64,000 nucleotides of DNA from Streptomyces microflavus (GTDB lineage Bacteria; Actinomycetota; Actinomycetes; Streptomycetales; Streptomycetaceae): contig NZ_BMUG01000001.1 in the NCBI RefSeq assembly GCF_014650075.1, positions 882,710-946,709 on the forward strand, written 5' to 3'. A program made the translations under genes and the position numbers. Shown in pieces: positions 52,631 through 62,770 of the stretch. Position 1 is the stretch's first letter. Every line of letters starts with the position of its first letter. Below the pieces are notes generated by a model, which was not told the DNA's origin, did no database searches, and saw only the letters and a program-made list of their open reading frames with translations.

Positions 52631-54232
52631 GTGCCCGCAGCCGACCTCCTGATCACCGGAGCCCGTGTCCGTACCCTCGATCCGGACCGGCCCGAAGCCA
52701 CCGCCGTCGCCGTCGGAGGCGGGACGATCATCGGTGTCGGGGACGCCGACGACCTGCGTGAGCTGCGCGGACCCGGGACCGAGCAGCTCGACCTCGGCGG
52801 GTCCGCCACCCTCACCCCCGGCCTGACCGACGCCCACAGCCACCCCGTCTGGGGGCTGGAGATGGCCACCGGCACCGACCTCACCGCCGTCCGCGACCTC
52901 GAACAGCTCCGCGCCGCCCTCGCCGCCGCGTCCCGCGCCGAGGGGTGGGTGATCGGGTGGGGACTGGACCACAACGCCTTCGGGGACCTGCCCGTCAGCC
53001 ACACGCACATCGAGGAGGCCCTCGGCGGGGCGCCCGCCTTCCTCCGGCTCTACGACGGGCACTCCGCCCTCGCCTCGGCCACCGCCCTGGAGCGGGCCGG
53101 GATCACCGGGCCCCGCACCTTCGCCCAGCGGTCCGAAGTCGTCTGCGACCGGGACGGGCGGCCCACCGGGCACCTGGTCGAGCATGCCGCGATGGACCTC
53201 CTCACTCCGCTGCTGCCCCGGCCCTCGCTCGCCGAGCGGCGGGCCGGGCTGGTGGAGCTGCTCTCCGCGATGGCGGCCACCGGGCTGACCGGGGCGCATG
53301 TGATGGACCTGGGGGACGGTTCCGTACCCGGGTTCCTCGCCGCCGTGGAGGAGGACACCGACCTTCCCGTACGGCTCCGGCTCGCACCCTGGTGCATGCC
53401 GGGCGCGGACAAGGAGGCGCTGGAGGAGCTGGTACGGCTCCAGAGCGAGGCCGGGCGGCTCTGGCGGGTCGGCGGGGTCAAGTTCTTCATGGACGGGACC
53501 GTCGAGGGCGGCACCGCCTGGCTGGAGGAGGCCGACTGCCACGGCCAGGGCACCGAGGCGTTCTGGCCGGACCCGGCCGCGTACACCGAAGCCGTCACCC
53601 ACCTGCACCGCGCCGGCGTCCGCACCGCCACCCACGCCATCGGGGACGCGGCCGTGCGGCACGTCCTGGACACCGTGGAGGGGCTCGGCGGGAGCGGCCG
53701 GCTCCGCCACCGCGTCGAGCACATCGAGTCGGTCCCGCACGAGGTGGCCGAGCGGTTCGTCCGGCTCGGGGTGATCGCCTCCATGCAGCCCACCCACACC
53801 GCGTACACCCGCGCCGACCACACCGACGCCTGGTCCCGGCGGCTCGGCGACGAGCGCGCGGCCCGCGCCTGGCGCTGCCGCGACCTGCGCGACGCGGGGG
53901 CCTACCTGGCGCTCGGCTCGGACTGGCCGATCGCCCACTACGACGTACGCCAGGTGCTGGCCACCGCACGGCTGCGGCGGCTGCCCGGGGCGTACGACAC
54001 CGAGCCCGTCGCCCCGGAACAGGCGCTGACCGGGCTGATGGCCCTGGAGGGCTGCACCTCGCACGCGGCCGTCGCGGCGGGGGAGCAGGGAGTGGCGGGG
54101 CGGATCGCGCCGGGTTTCCGGGCCGATCTGACCGCCTTCGGGGTGGACCCGGTTCAGGCCCCGGCGGACGAACTGGGGGAGGCGCCGGTCCGCCTCACGG
54201 TCACCGGGGGACGGGTCGTGCACCGCGGCTGA
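52631..54232 (+). CDS. Amidohydrolase, YtcJ-like
   Basis: 533 residues, started at the GTG at 52631 behind AAGGAG. Metal-dependent TIM-barrel hydrolase: DAHSHPVWG (His-x-His), GVKFFMDGTVEGGTAWL (metal-bridging Lys region), HAIGDAAV, HRVEHIES and LGSDWPI. Members hydrolyse amides, imides or formamides; the YtcJ branch has varied, mostly unknown substrates. Probable operon with the upstream APC permease, suggesting scavenging of an amide-containing compound. A strong terminator follows. Confidence 0.87.
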   Translation: MPAADLLITGARVRTLDPDRPEATAVAVGGGTIIGVGDADDLRELRGPGTEQLDLGGSATLTPGLTDAHSHPVWGLEMATGTDLTAVRDLEQLRAALAAASRAEGWVIGWGLDHNAFGDLPVSHTHIEEALGGAPAFLRLYDGHSALASATALERAGITGPRTFAQRSEVVCDRDGRPTGHLVEHAAMDLLTPLLPRPSLAERRAGLVELLSAMAATGLTGAHVMDLGDGSVPGFLAAVEEDTDLPVRLRLAPWCMPGADKEALEELVRLQSEAGRLWRVGGVKFFMDGTVEGGTAWLEEADCHGQGTEAFWPDPAAYTEAVTHLHRAGVRTATHAIGDAAVRHVLDTVEGLGGSGRLRHRVEHIESVPHEVAERFVRLGVIASMQPTHTAYTRADHTDAWSRRLGDERAARAWRCRDLRDAGAYLALGSDWPIAHYDVRQVLATARLRRLPGAYDTEPVAPEQALTGLMALEGCTSHAAVAAGEQGVAGRIAPGFRADLTAFGVDPVQAPADELGEAPVRLTVTGGRVVHRG

Positions 54233-54239
54233 GAGACGC

Positions 54240-54272
54240 GGAAGCGGGCGGACATCGCGTCCGCCCGCTTCC
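54240..54272. terminator. Bidirectional terminator
   Basis: A perfect 14-bp stem (54240-54253 with 54259-54272) with a 5-base loop between the convergent amidohydrolase and PAP2 genes; it could serve both. Confidence 0.88.
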
Positions 54273-54286
54273 CCACGACCTGTGAC

Positions 54287-55204
54287 CTATGACCTGCGTG
54301 CGCCGGCCGCCTCCGGCTCCGCAGCGGGCTCCGCAGCCGGCCGTGGCAACCGTGCCGCCGCCCGCACACCCTTCAGCCGGCCGCCCCGTTTCGAGGGGAC
54401 CCACTTCGGCAGGTGGTGCGGCAGCGAGCCGTACCAGACGCGGGAGACCGCGTAGCCGAACGCGAGGCAGGCCATGCCGCCCACCGCGTCCAGCCAGAAG
54501 TGGTTGGCGGTGGCCACGATGACGACCAGGGTGAGCGTCGGGTAGAGCAGGCCCAGGATCCGGGCCCAGGGCGCCGAGGCCAGGGCGAAGATCGTCAGAC
54601 CGCACCACAGCGACCAGCCGATGTGCATCGACGGCATCGCCGCGTACTGGTTCGACATGTTCTTGAAGTTGCCCGAGGCCATCGAGCCCCAGGTCTCGTG
54701 CACGAGCACGGTGTCGATGAAGTTCGCGCCGTTCATCAGACGGGGTGGCGCCAGCGGATAGAGGTAGTAGCCGAGCAGCGCCACGGCCGTCGTCGCGAAG
54801 AGGACGAGCCGGGTCGCCGCGTAGCGGCCGGGGTGGCGGCGGAAGAGCCAGACGAGGACGCCGATGGTCACGACGAAATGCAGCGTCGCGTAGTAGTAGT
54901 TCATCGACACGACCAGCCATGTCACGGAATTGACCGCGTGATTGACCGTTTCCTCGAAGGCGAGGCCGAGGGATTTCTCCGCCGACCAGATCCAGTCCGC
55001 GTTGCTCAGGGCCTGGGCCTTCTGCTCCGGTACGGCGTTGCGCACGAGCGAGTACAGCCAGTAACTGACCCCGATGAGCAGGATCTCGAACCAGAGCCGG
55101 GGGCGACCGGGCGATCGCAAGGAACGGAAGCGGTCAGACCAGCGGGTCTTCCCGTCTTCCTGCGCTGTCACATCCGTTTCACCCATAGGCAGAGAGTCTT
55201 CCAT
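54287..55204 (-). CDS. PAP2-family membrane protein (AUR1-like)
   Basis: 305 residues, started at the ATG at 55204 behind GGGGA. Six helices. Acid-phosphatase motifs AMPSMHIGWSLW and NHFWLDAVGG supply the catalytic His pair and Asp. The AUR1/PAP2 branch acts on lipid phosphates or transfers inositol-phosphate headgroups; in actinobacteria it is often linked to phosphatidylinositol metabolism, unproven here. The C-terminal 35 residues are Ala/Pro/Glu-rich. Divergence from malR is absent: both are on the minus strand. Confidence 0.85.
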   Translation of the reverse strand: MEDSLPMGETDVTAQEDGKTRWSDRFRSLRSPGRPRLWFEILLIGVSYWLYSLVRNAVPEQKAQALSNADWIWSAEKSLGLAFEETVNHAVNSVTWLVVSMNYYYATLHFVVTIGVLVWLFRRHPGRYAATRLVLFATTAVALLGYYLYPLAPPRLMNGANFIDTVLVHETWGSMASGNFKNMSNQYAAMPSMHIGWSLWCGLTIFALASAPWARILGLLYPTLTLVVIVATANHFWLDAVGGMACLAFGYAVSRVWYGSLPHHLPKWVPSKRGGRLKGVRAAARLPRPAAEPAAEPEAAGARRS

Positions 55205-55262
55205 AGAGATTCCCCTGCCCCCGATCATCCTCCGGTCGGGTTCCGGTCGCACATCCTGCACC

Positions 55263-56330
55263 TCAAGGACGAGGGTGGGACCCTGATCCGCCTACGGGTC
55301 CCGCCCCGGATCCCGTTCCGGGGCCGGAGGCCGTCGTCCCGCGAACCACCAGCTCAGGCATGAAGACGAACTCGCTGTGCGGAGCCGGGGTTCCGCCGAT
55401 CTCCTCCAGCAGCGTGCGCACCGCGGCCTGGCCCATCGCCGTCACCGGCTGCCGGATGGTGGTCAGCGGGGGATCGGTGAACGCTATGAGGGGCGAGTCG
55501 TCGTAGCCGACCACGGAGAGGTCCCGGGGGACCTCCCTGGAGAGCCTGCGGGCCGCCCGGATCGCCCCGAGCGCCATCATGTCGCTCGCGCACACGACCG
55601 CCGTGCAGCCGCGCTCCATCAGGGCGGAGGCGGCGGCCTGGCCGCCCTCCAGCGTGTACAGGGAGTGCTGGATCAACTCCTCGACCTCGTCCGGGCCCAG
55701 GCCCAGCTGCTCCTGCATCGTGGCGTGGAAGCCCTCGATCTTGCGGAGCACCGGCACGAAGCGCTTGGGGCCGACCGCCAGGCCGATACGGGTGTGGCCG
55801 AGCGCCACCAGATGCGTCACCGCCAGCCGCATCGCCGCCCGGTCGTCGGGGGAGATGAAGGGGGCCTGCACCTTGGCGGAGAAGCCGTTCACCAGGACGA
55901 AGGGGACGCCCTGGCCGCGCAGTTGCTCGTAGCGCTGCATGTCGGCCGAGGTGTCGGCGTGCAGCCCGGAGACGAAGATGATGCCCGAGACGCCCCGGTC
56001 CACCAGCATCTCGGTGAGTTCGTCCTCGGTGGAGCCGCCGGGGGTCTGGGTGGCCAGGACCGGGGTGTACCCCTGCCGGGTCAGCGCCTGGCCGATGACC
56101 TGGGCCAGTGCCGGGAAGATCGGGTTCTCCAGCTCGGGGGTGATCAGTCCGACCAGGCCCGCGCTGCGCCGGCGCAGCCGTACGGGGCGTTCGTAGCCCA
56201 GGACGTCGAGCGCCGCGAGGACGGACTCGCGGGTGGTCGCCGCGACCCCGGGCTTGCCGTTCAGAACTCGGCTGACCGTCGCTTCGCTGACCCCCGCCTG
56301 AGTTGCGATATCGGCAAGCCGTGCGGTCAT
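55263..56330 (-). CDS. malR: Maltose repressor MalR, LacI family
   Basis: 355 residues. HTH: RLADIATQAGVSEATVSRVLNG, then hinge and a periplasmic-binding-like ligand domain (GLVGLITPELENPIFPALAQVIG, then VGYDDSPLIAFTDPPLTTIRQP). It represses malEFG in S. coelicolor; here it is divergent from malE with CTTGC-type motifs in between. The last residues are Gly/Ser/Pro-rich. A second, frameshifted copy lies at 61667. Confidence 0.92.
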   Translation of the reverse strand: MTARLADIATQAGVSEATVSRVLNGKPGVAATTRESVLAALDVLGYERPVRLRRRSAGLVGLITPELENPIFPALAQVIGQALTRQGYTPVLATQTPGGSTEDELTEMLVDRGVSGIIFVSGLHADTSADMQRYEQLRGQGVPFVLVNGFSAKVQAPFISPDDRAAMRLAVTHLVALGHTRIGLAVGPKRFVPVLRKIEGFHATMQEQLGLGPDEVEELIQHSLYTLEGGQAAASALMERGCTAVVCASDMMALGAIRAARRLSREVPRDLSVVGYDDSPLIAFTDPPLTTIRQPVTAMGQAAVRTLLEEIGGTPAPHSEFVFMPELVVRGTTASGPGTGSGAGPVGGSGSHPRP

Positions 56331-56691
56331 GTCAGTGGACTGTACCGGGCCGGTGTCGGATTGCCCACTGTGCGGCGCCCGGGCGCCCGTGCCCCCGTAC
56401 CGGCAGGGGTTGAGCCCCGCGCCCCGGCAAGGTCTTGCAAGCTCTTGCGGCCTTCCCTTGCGGGGTGCGGTCGGATCGTCGCACTGCGGATATGCCGTGT
56501 GTGGCCTGCCCCTGCCAGGGTTCCACCGCTCTCGTCAAGGGGCTTGACGGCAACCTTGAGGACACGCGAATGTAACGATCAACAGGGCTTGCAGAAATCT
56601 TCCGCAAGGTCTTTCGGTGGTCTTTCATCCTTGTTACGTTCACGTCGACCCGGCGCCGCGACGGAGCGGTACGGCAGTTGAAGGAGTTCAG
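56331..56691. promoter_or_regulatory. malR-malE control region
   Basis: A 361-bp gap. CTTGC recurs at 56434, 56444 and 56457, with a CTTGCAAG palindrome at 56434-56441. A CTTGC-11 nt-GCAAG dyad spans 56589-56609, about 85 bases upstream of the malE ATG. These are likely MalR sites. No gene is visible inside. Confidence 0.6.
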
Positions 56692-57963
56692 ATGCGACGT
56701 GGCATAACGGCCACCGCCCTGGTAGCGGCCCTGGCGCTCGCGGCGACCGCCTGCGGCAGCGACGACAAGTCCGGCGGCGGTTCGAGCTCGGGCGAGCTCT
56801 CCGGCACCGTGACCTGGTGGGACACCTCGAACGTCGGCAGCGAGGACAAGGTCTTCAAGAAGCTGGCCGAAGGCTTCGAGAAGAAGCACCCGAAGGTCGA
56901 CGTCAAGTACGTCAGCGTCCCCTTCGGTGACGCGCAGAACAAGTTCAAGAACGCGGCCCAGGCCGGCAGCTCCGCCCCCGACGTGATCCGCTCCGAGGTC
57001 GCCTGGACGCCGGACTTCGCCTCGCTCGGCTACCTGGCCCCGCTGGACGGCACCGCCGCCCTGAAGAACCAGGACGACTTCCTGCCGCAGGCCGTCGCGT
57101 CCACCAAGTTCGAGGACAAGACCTACGCCGTCCCGCAGGTCATCGACTCCATGGGCATCTTCTACAACAAGAAGCTGCTGGAGAAGGCGGGCGTCGAGGC
57201 CCCCACCAACCTGGTCGAGCTGAAGACCGCCGCCAAGCAGATCAAGGACAAGACCGGCAAGACCGGCCTCTACCTGCGCGGCGACGACCCGTACTACTTC
57301 CTCTCCTTCCTGTACGGCGAGGGCGGCGACCTGGTCGACGCCGAGTCCAAGACCGTCACCGTGGACAAGCCCGAGGGCGTCAAGGCGTTCAAGGCGGTCA
57401 AGGCCCTGGTCGACGACGGCACCGCGAAGACGGATGCCTCGGACGGCTGGGAGAACATGATGCAGTCGTTCAAGAACGGCGACGTCGCGATGATGATCAA
57501 CGGCCCCTGGGCCGTCGCCGACACGCTGACCGGCAAGGAGTTCACGGACAAGGACAACCTGGGCATCGCCACGGTCCCGGCCGGCTCCACCGCCCACGGT
57601 GCCCCGCAGGGCGGTCACAACCTCGCCGTCTACGCCGGTTCGAAGAACCTGGAAGCCTCCTACGCCTTCGTCGAGTACATGACGTCCGTGGAGTCCCAGG
57701 CCACCACCGCCGGTGAGCTGAACCTGCTGCCGACGCGCACCTCCGCGTACGCCAAGAAGGAAGCCGTCAACAGCGAGATCGTCGGCTTCTTCAAGCCGGT
57801 CGTCGAGACCGCCGTCGAGCGCCCCTGGATCCCCGAGGGCGGCAGCCTCTTCGCCCCGCTCGGCGTCGAGTACACCAAGGTCCTCACCGGCCAGACCACA
57901 CCGGAGAAGGCCGCCAAGTCGACCGGCGACTCCTACCGCAAGCTCCTCGAGGGCTGGAAGTAA
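56692..57963 (+). CDS. malE: Maltose/maltodextrin-binding lipoprotein MalE
   Basis: 423 residues, started at the ATG at 56692 behind AAGGAG. Lipobox LAATAC with Cys21, then a Ser/Gly spacer and an extracellular-solute-binding fold (GTVTWWDTSN, RSEVAWTPDFASLGYLAPLDG, MMINGPWAVAD). It delivers maltose or maltodextrins to MalFG. First gene of malEFG-aglA, controlled by MalR. Confidence 0.93.
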   Translation: MRRGITATALVAALALAATACGSDDKSGGGSSSGELSGTVTWWDTSNVGSEDKVFKKLAEGFEKKHPKVDVKYVSVPFGDAQNKFKNAAQAGSSAPDVIRSEVAWTPDFASLGYLAPLDGTAALKNQDDFLPQAVASTKFEDKTYAVPQVIDSMGIFYNKKLLEKAGVEAPTNLVELKTAAKQIKDKTGKTGLYLRGDDPYYFLSFLYGEGGDLVDAESKTVTVDKPEGVKAFKAVKALVDDGTAKTDASDGWENMMQSFKNGDVAMMINGPWAVADTLTGKEFTDKDNLGIATVPAGSTAHGAPQGGHNLAVYAGSKNLEASYAFVEYMTSVESQATTAGELNLLPTRTSAYAKKEAVNSEIVGFFKPVVETAVERPWIPEGGSLFAPLGVEYTKVLTGQTTPEKAAKSTGDSYRKLLEGWK

Positions 57964-57982
57964 CAGGAAGGTTGGCCGACTG

Positions 57983-59002
57983 ATGGCTGTCCACACCAGC
58001 CAGTCGGTGGTGAAGGCCGCGGGCGAGAACGACGCCCGCGGCCGGAGCCGCGGTACTGGCACCCCACCACCGGCCCCCGGCCGGTTCCGGCGCGGTCTGT
58101 CGACCCACTGGTACGCCTGGACCATGGTCGCCCCGGTCGTCCTCGTGATCGGCGTGATCATCGGCTACCCGCTGCTGCGCGGTATCTACCTGTCGATGAC
58201 CGACGCCGACGAGCGCAACGTCGCCCGTTCCATCGGCGTCAACGAACTGCCCGCCACCTACAAGTTCGTCGGTGCGGACAACTACATCGACGCGCTGACC
58301 GGCTCGCAGTTCCTCGGCACGCTCGGCTGGACACTGGTGTGGACGGTCTCCTGCGTGAGCATCACCTTCGTGCTCGGCATGGGCCTCGCCAACATCCTCA
58401 ACCGCCGTATCGCCGGACGCTCCGCCTACCGCATGGCCCTCATCCTGCCCTGGGCCATCCCCGGCTTCGTCTCGGTCTTCGCCTGGCGCTTCCTCTACAA
58501 CGAGGAGCGCGGCCTGCTCAACAAGATCCTCGGCGGCGCCGGCATCGACGGCATTCCGTGGCTGAACGACCCGACCTGGGCCAAGTTCGCCGTCATCGCC
58601 GTCAACGTCTGGCTCGGCATCCCCTTCATGATGGTCGCCCTGCTCGGCGGATTGCAGTCCATCCCCTCGGAGCAGTACGAGGCCGCCGAGATGGACGGGG
58701 CCACCGCCTGGCAGCGGTTCCGCCACATCACGCTGCCCGGACTGCGCCCGGTCTCCACCACGGTGATCCTGCTCTCCACCATCTGGACCTTCAACATGTT
58801 CCCGGTGATCTTCCTGCTCACCCGCGGCGGACCCGGTGAGGCCACCCAGATCCTCGTCACCCAGGCGTACAAGTTCTCCTTCGAGATCAGCCCGCGCGAC
58901 TTCGCGCAGTCCTCCACCTGGGGCGTGCTGATCCTCGTACTCCTGATGCTCTTCGCCGTGATCTACCGGCGAGTCCTGCGCACCCAGGGAGACAACTGGT
59001 GA
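57983..59002 (+). CDS. malF: Maltose permease subunit MalF
   Basis: 339 residues, six or seven helices after a roughly 40-residue cytoplasmic start. The EAA loop EAAEMDGATAWQRFRHITLPGL, which docks the ATPase, is intact. It lies 19 bases after malE, and its stop overlaps the malG GTG. No malK follows; Streptomyces commonly share the ATPase MsiK, encoded elsewhere, among sugar importers. Confidence 0.93.
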   Translation: MAVHTSQSVVKAAGENDARGRSRGTGTPPPAPGRFRRGLSTHWYAWTMVAPVVLVIGVIIGYPLLRGIYLSMTDADERNVARSIGVNELPATYKFVGADNYIDALTGSQFLGTLGWTLVWTVSCVSITFVLGMGLANILNRRIAGRSAYRMALILPWAIPGFVSVFAWRFLYNEERGLLNKILGGAGIDGIPWLNDPTWAKFAVIAVNVWLGIPFMMVALLGGLQSIPSEQYEAAEMDGATAWQRFRHITLPGLRPVSTTVILLSTIWTFNMFPVIFLLTRGGPGEATQILVTQAYKFSFEISPRDFAQSSTWGVLILVLLMLFAVIYRRVLRTQGDNW

Positions 59003-59883
59003 GCACCGTTACCGACGCACCCGCACCCGCACGCCACGCCGGGCCCAAGGTCCGGCTCCGCGGCGAGCGTTCGCCCCTGGCCTCGATCGGGCTGCACCTC
59101 ACCCTGATCATCGCCTCGGTGATCGCGGTCTTCCCGGTGCTGTGGGTCCTGCTGACCTCGCTCAAGCCCGCCAAGTTCGCGACCACGACGGACTTCTTCC
59201 GCGAGACCACGTTCGTCAACTACACGAACCTGATCCGCGACACCGAGTTCCTCAACTGGTTCGCCAACTCCGCGATCATCGCCGGGCTCTCCACCCTCAT
59301 CGGTGTCTTCGTCGCCGCCACCACCGGCTACGCCGTCAGCCGCTTCCGCTTCCCCGGCAAGCGCGGGCTGATGTGGACGCTGCTGATCACCCAGATGTTC
59401 CCGGTCGCCGTCCTCATCGTGCCGATCTACAACATCATGGCCAACCTGGGGCTGCTCAACCAGCCCGCCGGCCTCGTCATCACCTACCTCACCATCTCGG
59501 TGCCGTTCTGCGCCTGGATGATGAAGGGCTTCTTCGACACCATCCCGCGCGAGATCGACGAGTCGGGCGAGGTCGACGGCCTCACCCCGTTCGGCACCTT
59601 CTTCCGCCTGATCCTGCCGCTGGCCAAGCCGGGCCTGGCAGTCACCGCGTTCTACTCCTTCATCACCGCCTGGGGCGAAGTGGCGTACGCCTCCGCCTTC
59701 CTGGTCGGTGACGAGAACCTGACGCTGGCCGGCGGACTGCAGAAGTTCGTCAACCAGTACGGCGCCCAGTGGGGCCCCATGACGGCGGCCTCCGTGCTCA
59801 TCGCCATCCCGGCGGCCCTGGTGTTCCTGTTCGCGCAGAAGCACCTGGTCACCGGCATGTCCGCCGGAGCCGTCAAGGGCTGA
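58999..59883 (+). CDS. malG: Maltose permease subunit MalG
   Basis: 294 residues, GTG start overlapping malF (GTGA). Six helices; EAA loop ESGEVDGLTPFGTFFRLILPLAKPGL. Pairs with MalF as the membrane channel. 110 bases separate it from aglA. Confidence 0.93.
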   Translation: MSTVTDAPAPARHAGPKVRLRGERSPLASIGLHLTLIIASVIAVFPVLWVLLTSLKPAKFATTTDFFRETTFVNYTNLIRDTEFLNWFANSAIIAGLSTLIGVFVAATTGYAVSRFRFPGKRGLMWTLLITQMFPVAVLIVPIYNIMANLGLLNQPAGLVITYLTISVPFCAWMMKGFFDTIPREIDESGEVDGLTPFGTFFRLILPLAKPGLAVTAFYSFITAWGEVAYASAFLVGDENLTLAGGLQKFVNQYGAQWGPMTAASVLIAIPAALVFLFAQKHLVTGMSAGAVKG

Positions 59884-59993
59884 CACCGCCAGGACCCCAG
59901 CACCCGCACGCACCACCGCACCCGTCACGGCGGCGCCGGAAACCCCGACCCGGTCACCGGCGCCGCTCCCCACCCAGACACCCCAGGGACGAC

Positions 59994-61670
59994 ATGACCC
60001 AGCACCTCGCTGCCCCCTCCACCGGCACGTCCGACGATGCCCCGGGCCACCGCACCGGCTGGTGGCAGGACGCGGTGATCTACCAGGTCTATCCGCGGAG
60101 CTTCGCCGACGGCAACGGCGACGGCATGGGCGACCTCGCCGGCGTCACCGCCCGCCTGCCCTACCTGCGGGACCTCGGTGTCGACGCGGTGTGGCTCTCC
60201 CCCTTCTACGCCTCCCCGCAGGCCGACGCCGGGTACGACGTCGCCGACTACCGGGCCATCGACCCCATGTTCGGCACCCTGCTGGACGCCGACGCGCTGA
60301 TCCGCGAGGCGCACGGCCTGGGCCTGCGCATCATCGTCGACCTGGTGCCCAACCACTCCTCCGACCAGCACGAGTGGTTCAAGCGCGCCCTGGCAGAGGG
60401 CCCCGGCTCCGCCCTGCGCGAGCGCTACCACTTCCGCCCCGGCAAGGGCACCGACGGCGAACTCCCGCCCAACGACTGGGAGTCCATCTTCGGCGGCCCC
60501 GCCTGGACCCGTACGGTGAACCCGGACGGCACCCCCGGCGACTGGTACCTCCACCTCTTCGCCCCCGAGCAGCCCGACTTCAACTGGGAGCACCCGGCCG
60601 TCGCCGACGAGTTCCGCTCCATCCTGCGCTTCTGGCTCGACATGGGCGTCGACGGCTTCCGGGTCGACGTCGCCCACGGCCTCGTCAAGGCGGAGGGCCT
60701 GCCCGACCTCGGCGCCCACGACCAGCTCAAGCTGCTCGGCAACGACGTGATGCCCTTCTTCGACCAGGACGGCGTGCACGAGATCTACCGCAGCTGGCGC
60801 ACCATCCTCGACGAGTACCCGGGCGAGCGGATCGCCGTCGCCGAGGCGTGGACCCCGACCGTCGAGCGGACCGCCAACTACGTGCGCCCCGACGAGATGC
60901 ACCAGGCGTTCAACTTCCAGTACCTGGGGACCGCCTGGGACGCCGCCGAGCTCCGCAAGGTCATCGACATCTCGCTCGACGCGATGCGCCCGGTCGGCGC
61001 CCCCACCACCTGGGTGCTCTCCAACCACGACGTCACCCGGCACGCCACCCGGTTCGCCAACCCGGCGGGCCTGGGCACCCAGATCCGTACCCCCGGCGAC
61101 CGCGAACTCGGCCTGCGCCGGGCCCGCGCCGCCACCCTCCTGATGCTCGCCCTGCCCGGCTCCGCCTACGTCTACCAGGGCGAGGAGCTCGGCCTGCCCG
61201 ACGTCACCGACCTGCCCGACGAGGCCCGCCAGGACCCCTCGTTCTTCCGCGCCGAGGGCCAGGACGGCTTCCGCGACGGCTGCCGCGTCCCGATCCCGTG
61301 GAACCGCGAGGGCACGTCGTACGGCTTCGGCGCGGGCGGCAGCTGGCTCCCGCAGCCCGCCGGCTGGGGCGAGCTCTCCGTGGAGGCGCAGACCGGTGTG
61401 GAGGGCTCCACGCTGGAGCTGTACCGGGCCGCGATCGCCGCCCGCCGGGAGCACCCGGGCCTCGGTGCGGGCGCGGACGTCGAGTGGCTGGACGGCCCCG
61501 AAGGCGTCCTCGTCCTCGGCCGCCCCGGCTTCGTCTGCACGGTCAACACCACCGGCGCCCCGGTCCGGATCGCCGCCCGCGGCCGGGTGCTGCTCGCCAG
61601 CGCCCCGGTCACCGTGGACGGCGCCGAGGCCGTGCTGCCCGCCGACACCACGGTGTGGTGGACGGTGTGA
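59994..61670 (+). CDS. aglA: GH13 alpha-glucosidase
   Basis: 558 residues, started at the ATG at 59994 behind CAGGGA. Cytoplasmic (no signal). GH13 regions in order: DLVPNHSSDQHEW, GFRVDVAHG (nucleophile Asp), VAEAWTP (acid Glu) and LSNHDVTRHA (third acidic residue). It hydrolyses maltose and short alpha-1,4 (or 1,6) glucosides imported by MalEFG. Its stop overlaps the GTG of the next, frameshifted regulator gene. Confidence 0.92.
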   Translation: MTQHLAAPSTGTSDDAPGHRTGWWQDAVIYQVYPRSFADGNGDGMGDLAGVTARLPYLRDLGVDAVWLSPFYASPQADAGYDVADYRAIDPMFGTLLDADALIREAHGLGLRIIVDLVPNHSSDQHEWFKRALAEGPGSALRERYHFRPGKGTDGELPPNDWESIFGGPAWTRTVNPDGTPGDWYLHLFAPEQPDFNWEHPAVADEFRSILRFWLDMGVDGFRVDVAHGLVKAEGLPDLGAHDQLKLLGNDVMPFFDQDGVHEIYRSWRTILDEYPGERIAVAEAWTPTVERTANYVRPDEMHQAFNFQYLGTAWDAAELRKVIDISLDAMRPVGAPTTWVLSNHDVTRHATRFANPAGLGTQIRTPGDRELGLRRARAATLLMLALPGSAYVYQGEELGLPDVTDLPDEARQDPSFFRAEGQDGFRDGCRVPIPWNREGTSYGFGAGGSWLPQPAGWGELSVEAQTGVEGSTLELYRAAIAARREHPGLGAGADVEWLDGPEGVLVLGRPGFVCTVNTTGAPVRIAARGRVLLASAPVTVDGAEAVLPADTTVWWTV

Positions 61671-62721
61671 CACTGCCCGCACCCAGGACCACGGCAGCGC
61701 CCCGGCTCTCCGACATCGCCGGCCAGGCGGCGGTCAGCGAGGCGACGGTCAGCCGGGTCCTGAACGGGAAGCAGGGCGTCGCGGACACCACGCGTCAGCG
61801 GGTGCTCGCGGCGCTCGACATCCTGGGCTACGAGCGGCCCGTACGGCTGCGGCAGCGCAGCGCAGCGCCGGACTGATCGGCCTGGTGACGCCCGAACTCA
61901 CCAACCCGATCTTCCCGGCGTTCGCGCAGTCCGTCGAACAGGTGCTGGCCGGGCACGGCTACACCCCCGTGCTCTGCACCCAACTCCCCGGCGGCGCCAC
62001 CGAGGACGAGCTGGTCGAACAGCTCGTGGAGCGGGGCGTCGGCGGCATCGTCTTCCTGTCCGGGCTGCACGCCGACACCTCGGCCGACCCGGCACGGTAC
62101 GCCGCGCTCGCCGAGCGCGGTGTGCCGTTCGTCCTGATCAACGGCTACAACGAGCGGATCAGCGCCGCCTTCGTCTCGCCCGATGACAACGCTGCCGTAC
62201 GGATGGCTGTGGGGCACCTCGCCGACCTCGGCCACCGCCGGATCGGCCTCGCCATCGGCCCCCAGCGGTACGTGCCGTCCCGGCGCAAGCGGGACGGGTT
62301 CGTGGAGGCGGCGGTCTCGCTGCTCTCCATGGACCGCTCCGAGGCCGAAGGGCTCGTCTGCTCCACGCTGTTCAGCGTCGAGGGCGGCCAGGTGGCGGCG
62401 GGCGCCCTGCTGGACGCGGGGTGCACCGGCATCGTCTGCGGCAGCGACATGATGGCCCTGGGCGTCGTACGCGCCGCCCGGGGGAGGGGGCTCGACGTAC
62501 CGCGTGACGTCTCGGTCGTCGGGTTCGACGACTCGCAGCTCATCGCGTTCACCGACCCGCCGCTGACCACCGTGCGCCAGCCCGTGCAGGCGATGGCGGC
62601 GGCCGCGGTGGGCGCGCTGCTGGAGGAGATCGGCGGGAGTCCGGTGCAGCGCACCGAGTACGTCTTCCAGCCGGAGCTGGTGGTACGGGGCTCGACGGCG
62701 GCGGTACGCACGGAGGGCTGA
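61667..62721 (+). pseudogene. Second MalR-like regulator, frameshifted
   Basis: LacI-type, about 350 residues if repaired. It begins at a GTG overlapping aglA. The HTH (RLSDIAGQAAVSEATVSRVLNG) and YERPVRLRQRS are in one frame, which stops at 61876. The ligand domain (SAGLIGLVTPELTNPIFPAFA to GFDDSQLIAFTDPPL and beyond) continues in another frame to 62721. The break lies in three CAGCG pentamers at 61853-61867; removing one restores the family sequence, by comparison with malR. It is a close malR paralogue. Real lesion, slippage switch or sequencing error cannot be told apart here. Confidence 0.88.
61853..61867 (+). repeat. CAGCG pentanucleotide tract
   Basis: Three contiguous CAGCG units at the frameshift point of the LacI gene; two units would keep the frame. 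Confidence 0.9.
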
Positions 62722-62770
62722 CCGGGAACACCGGGAACGGGGGGGCCGGGGGAAACCGGGCGACACGTAC

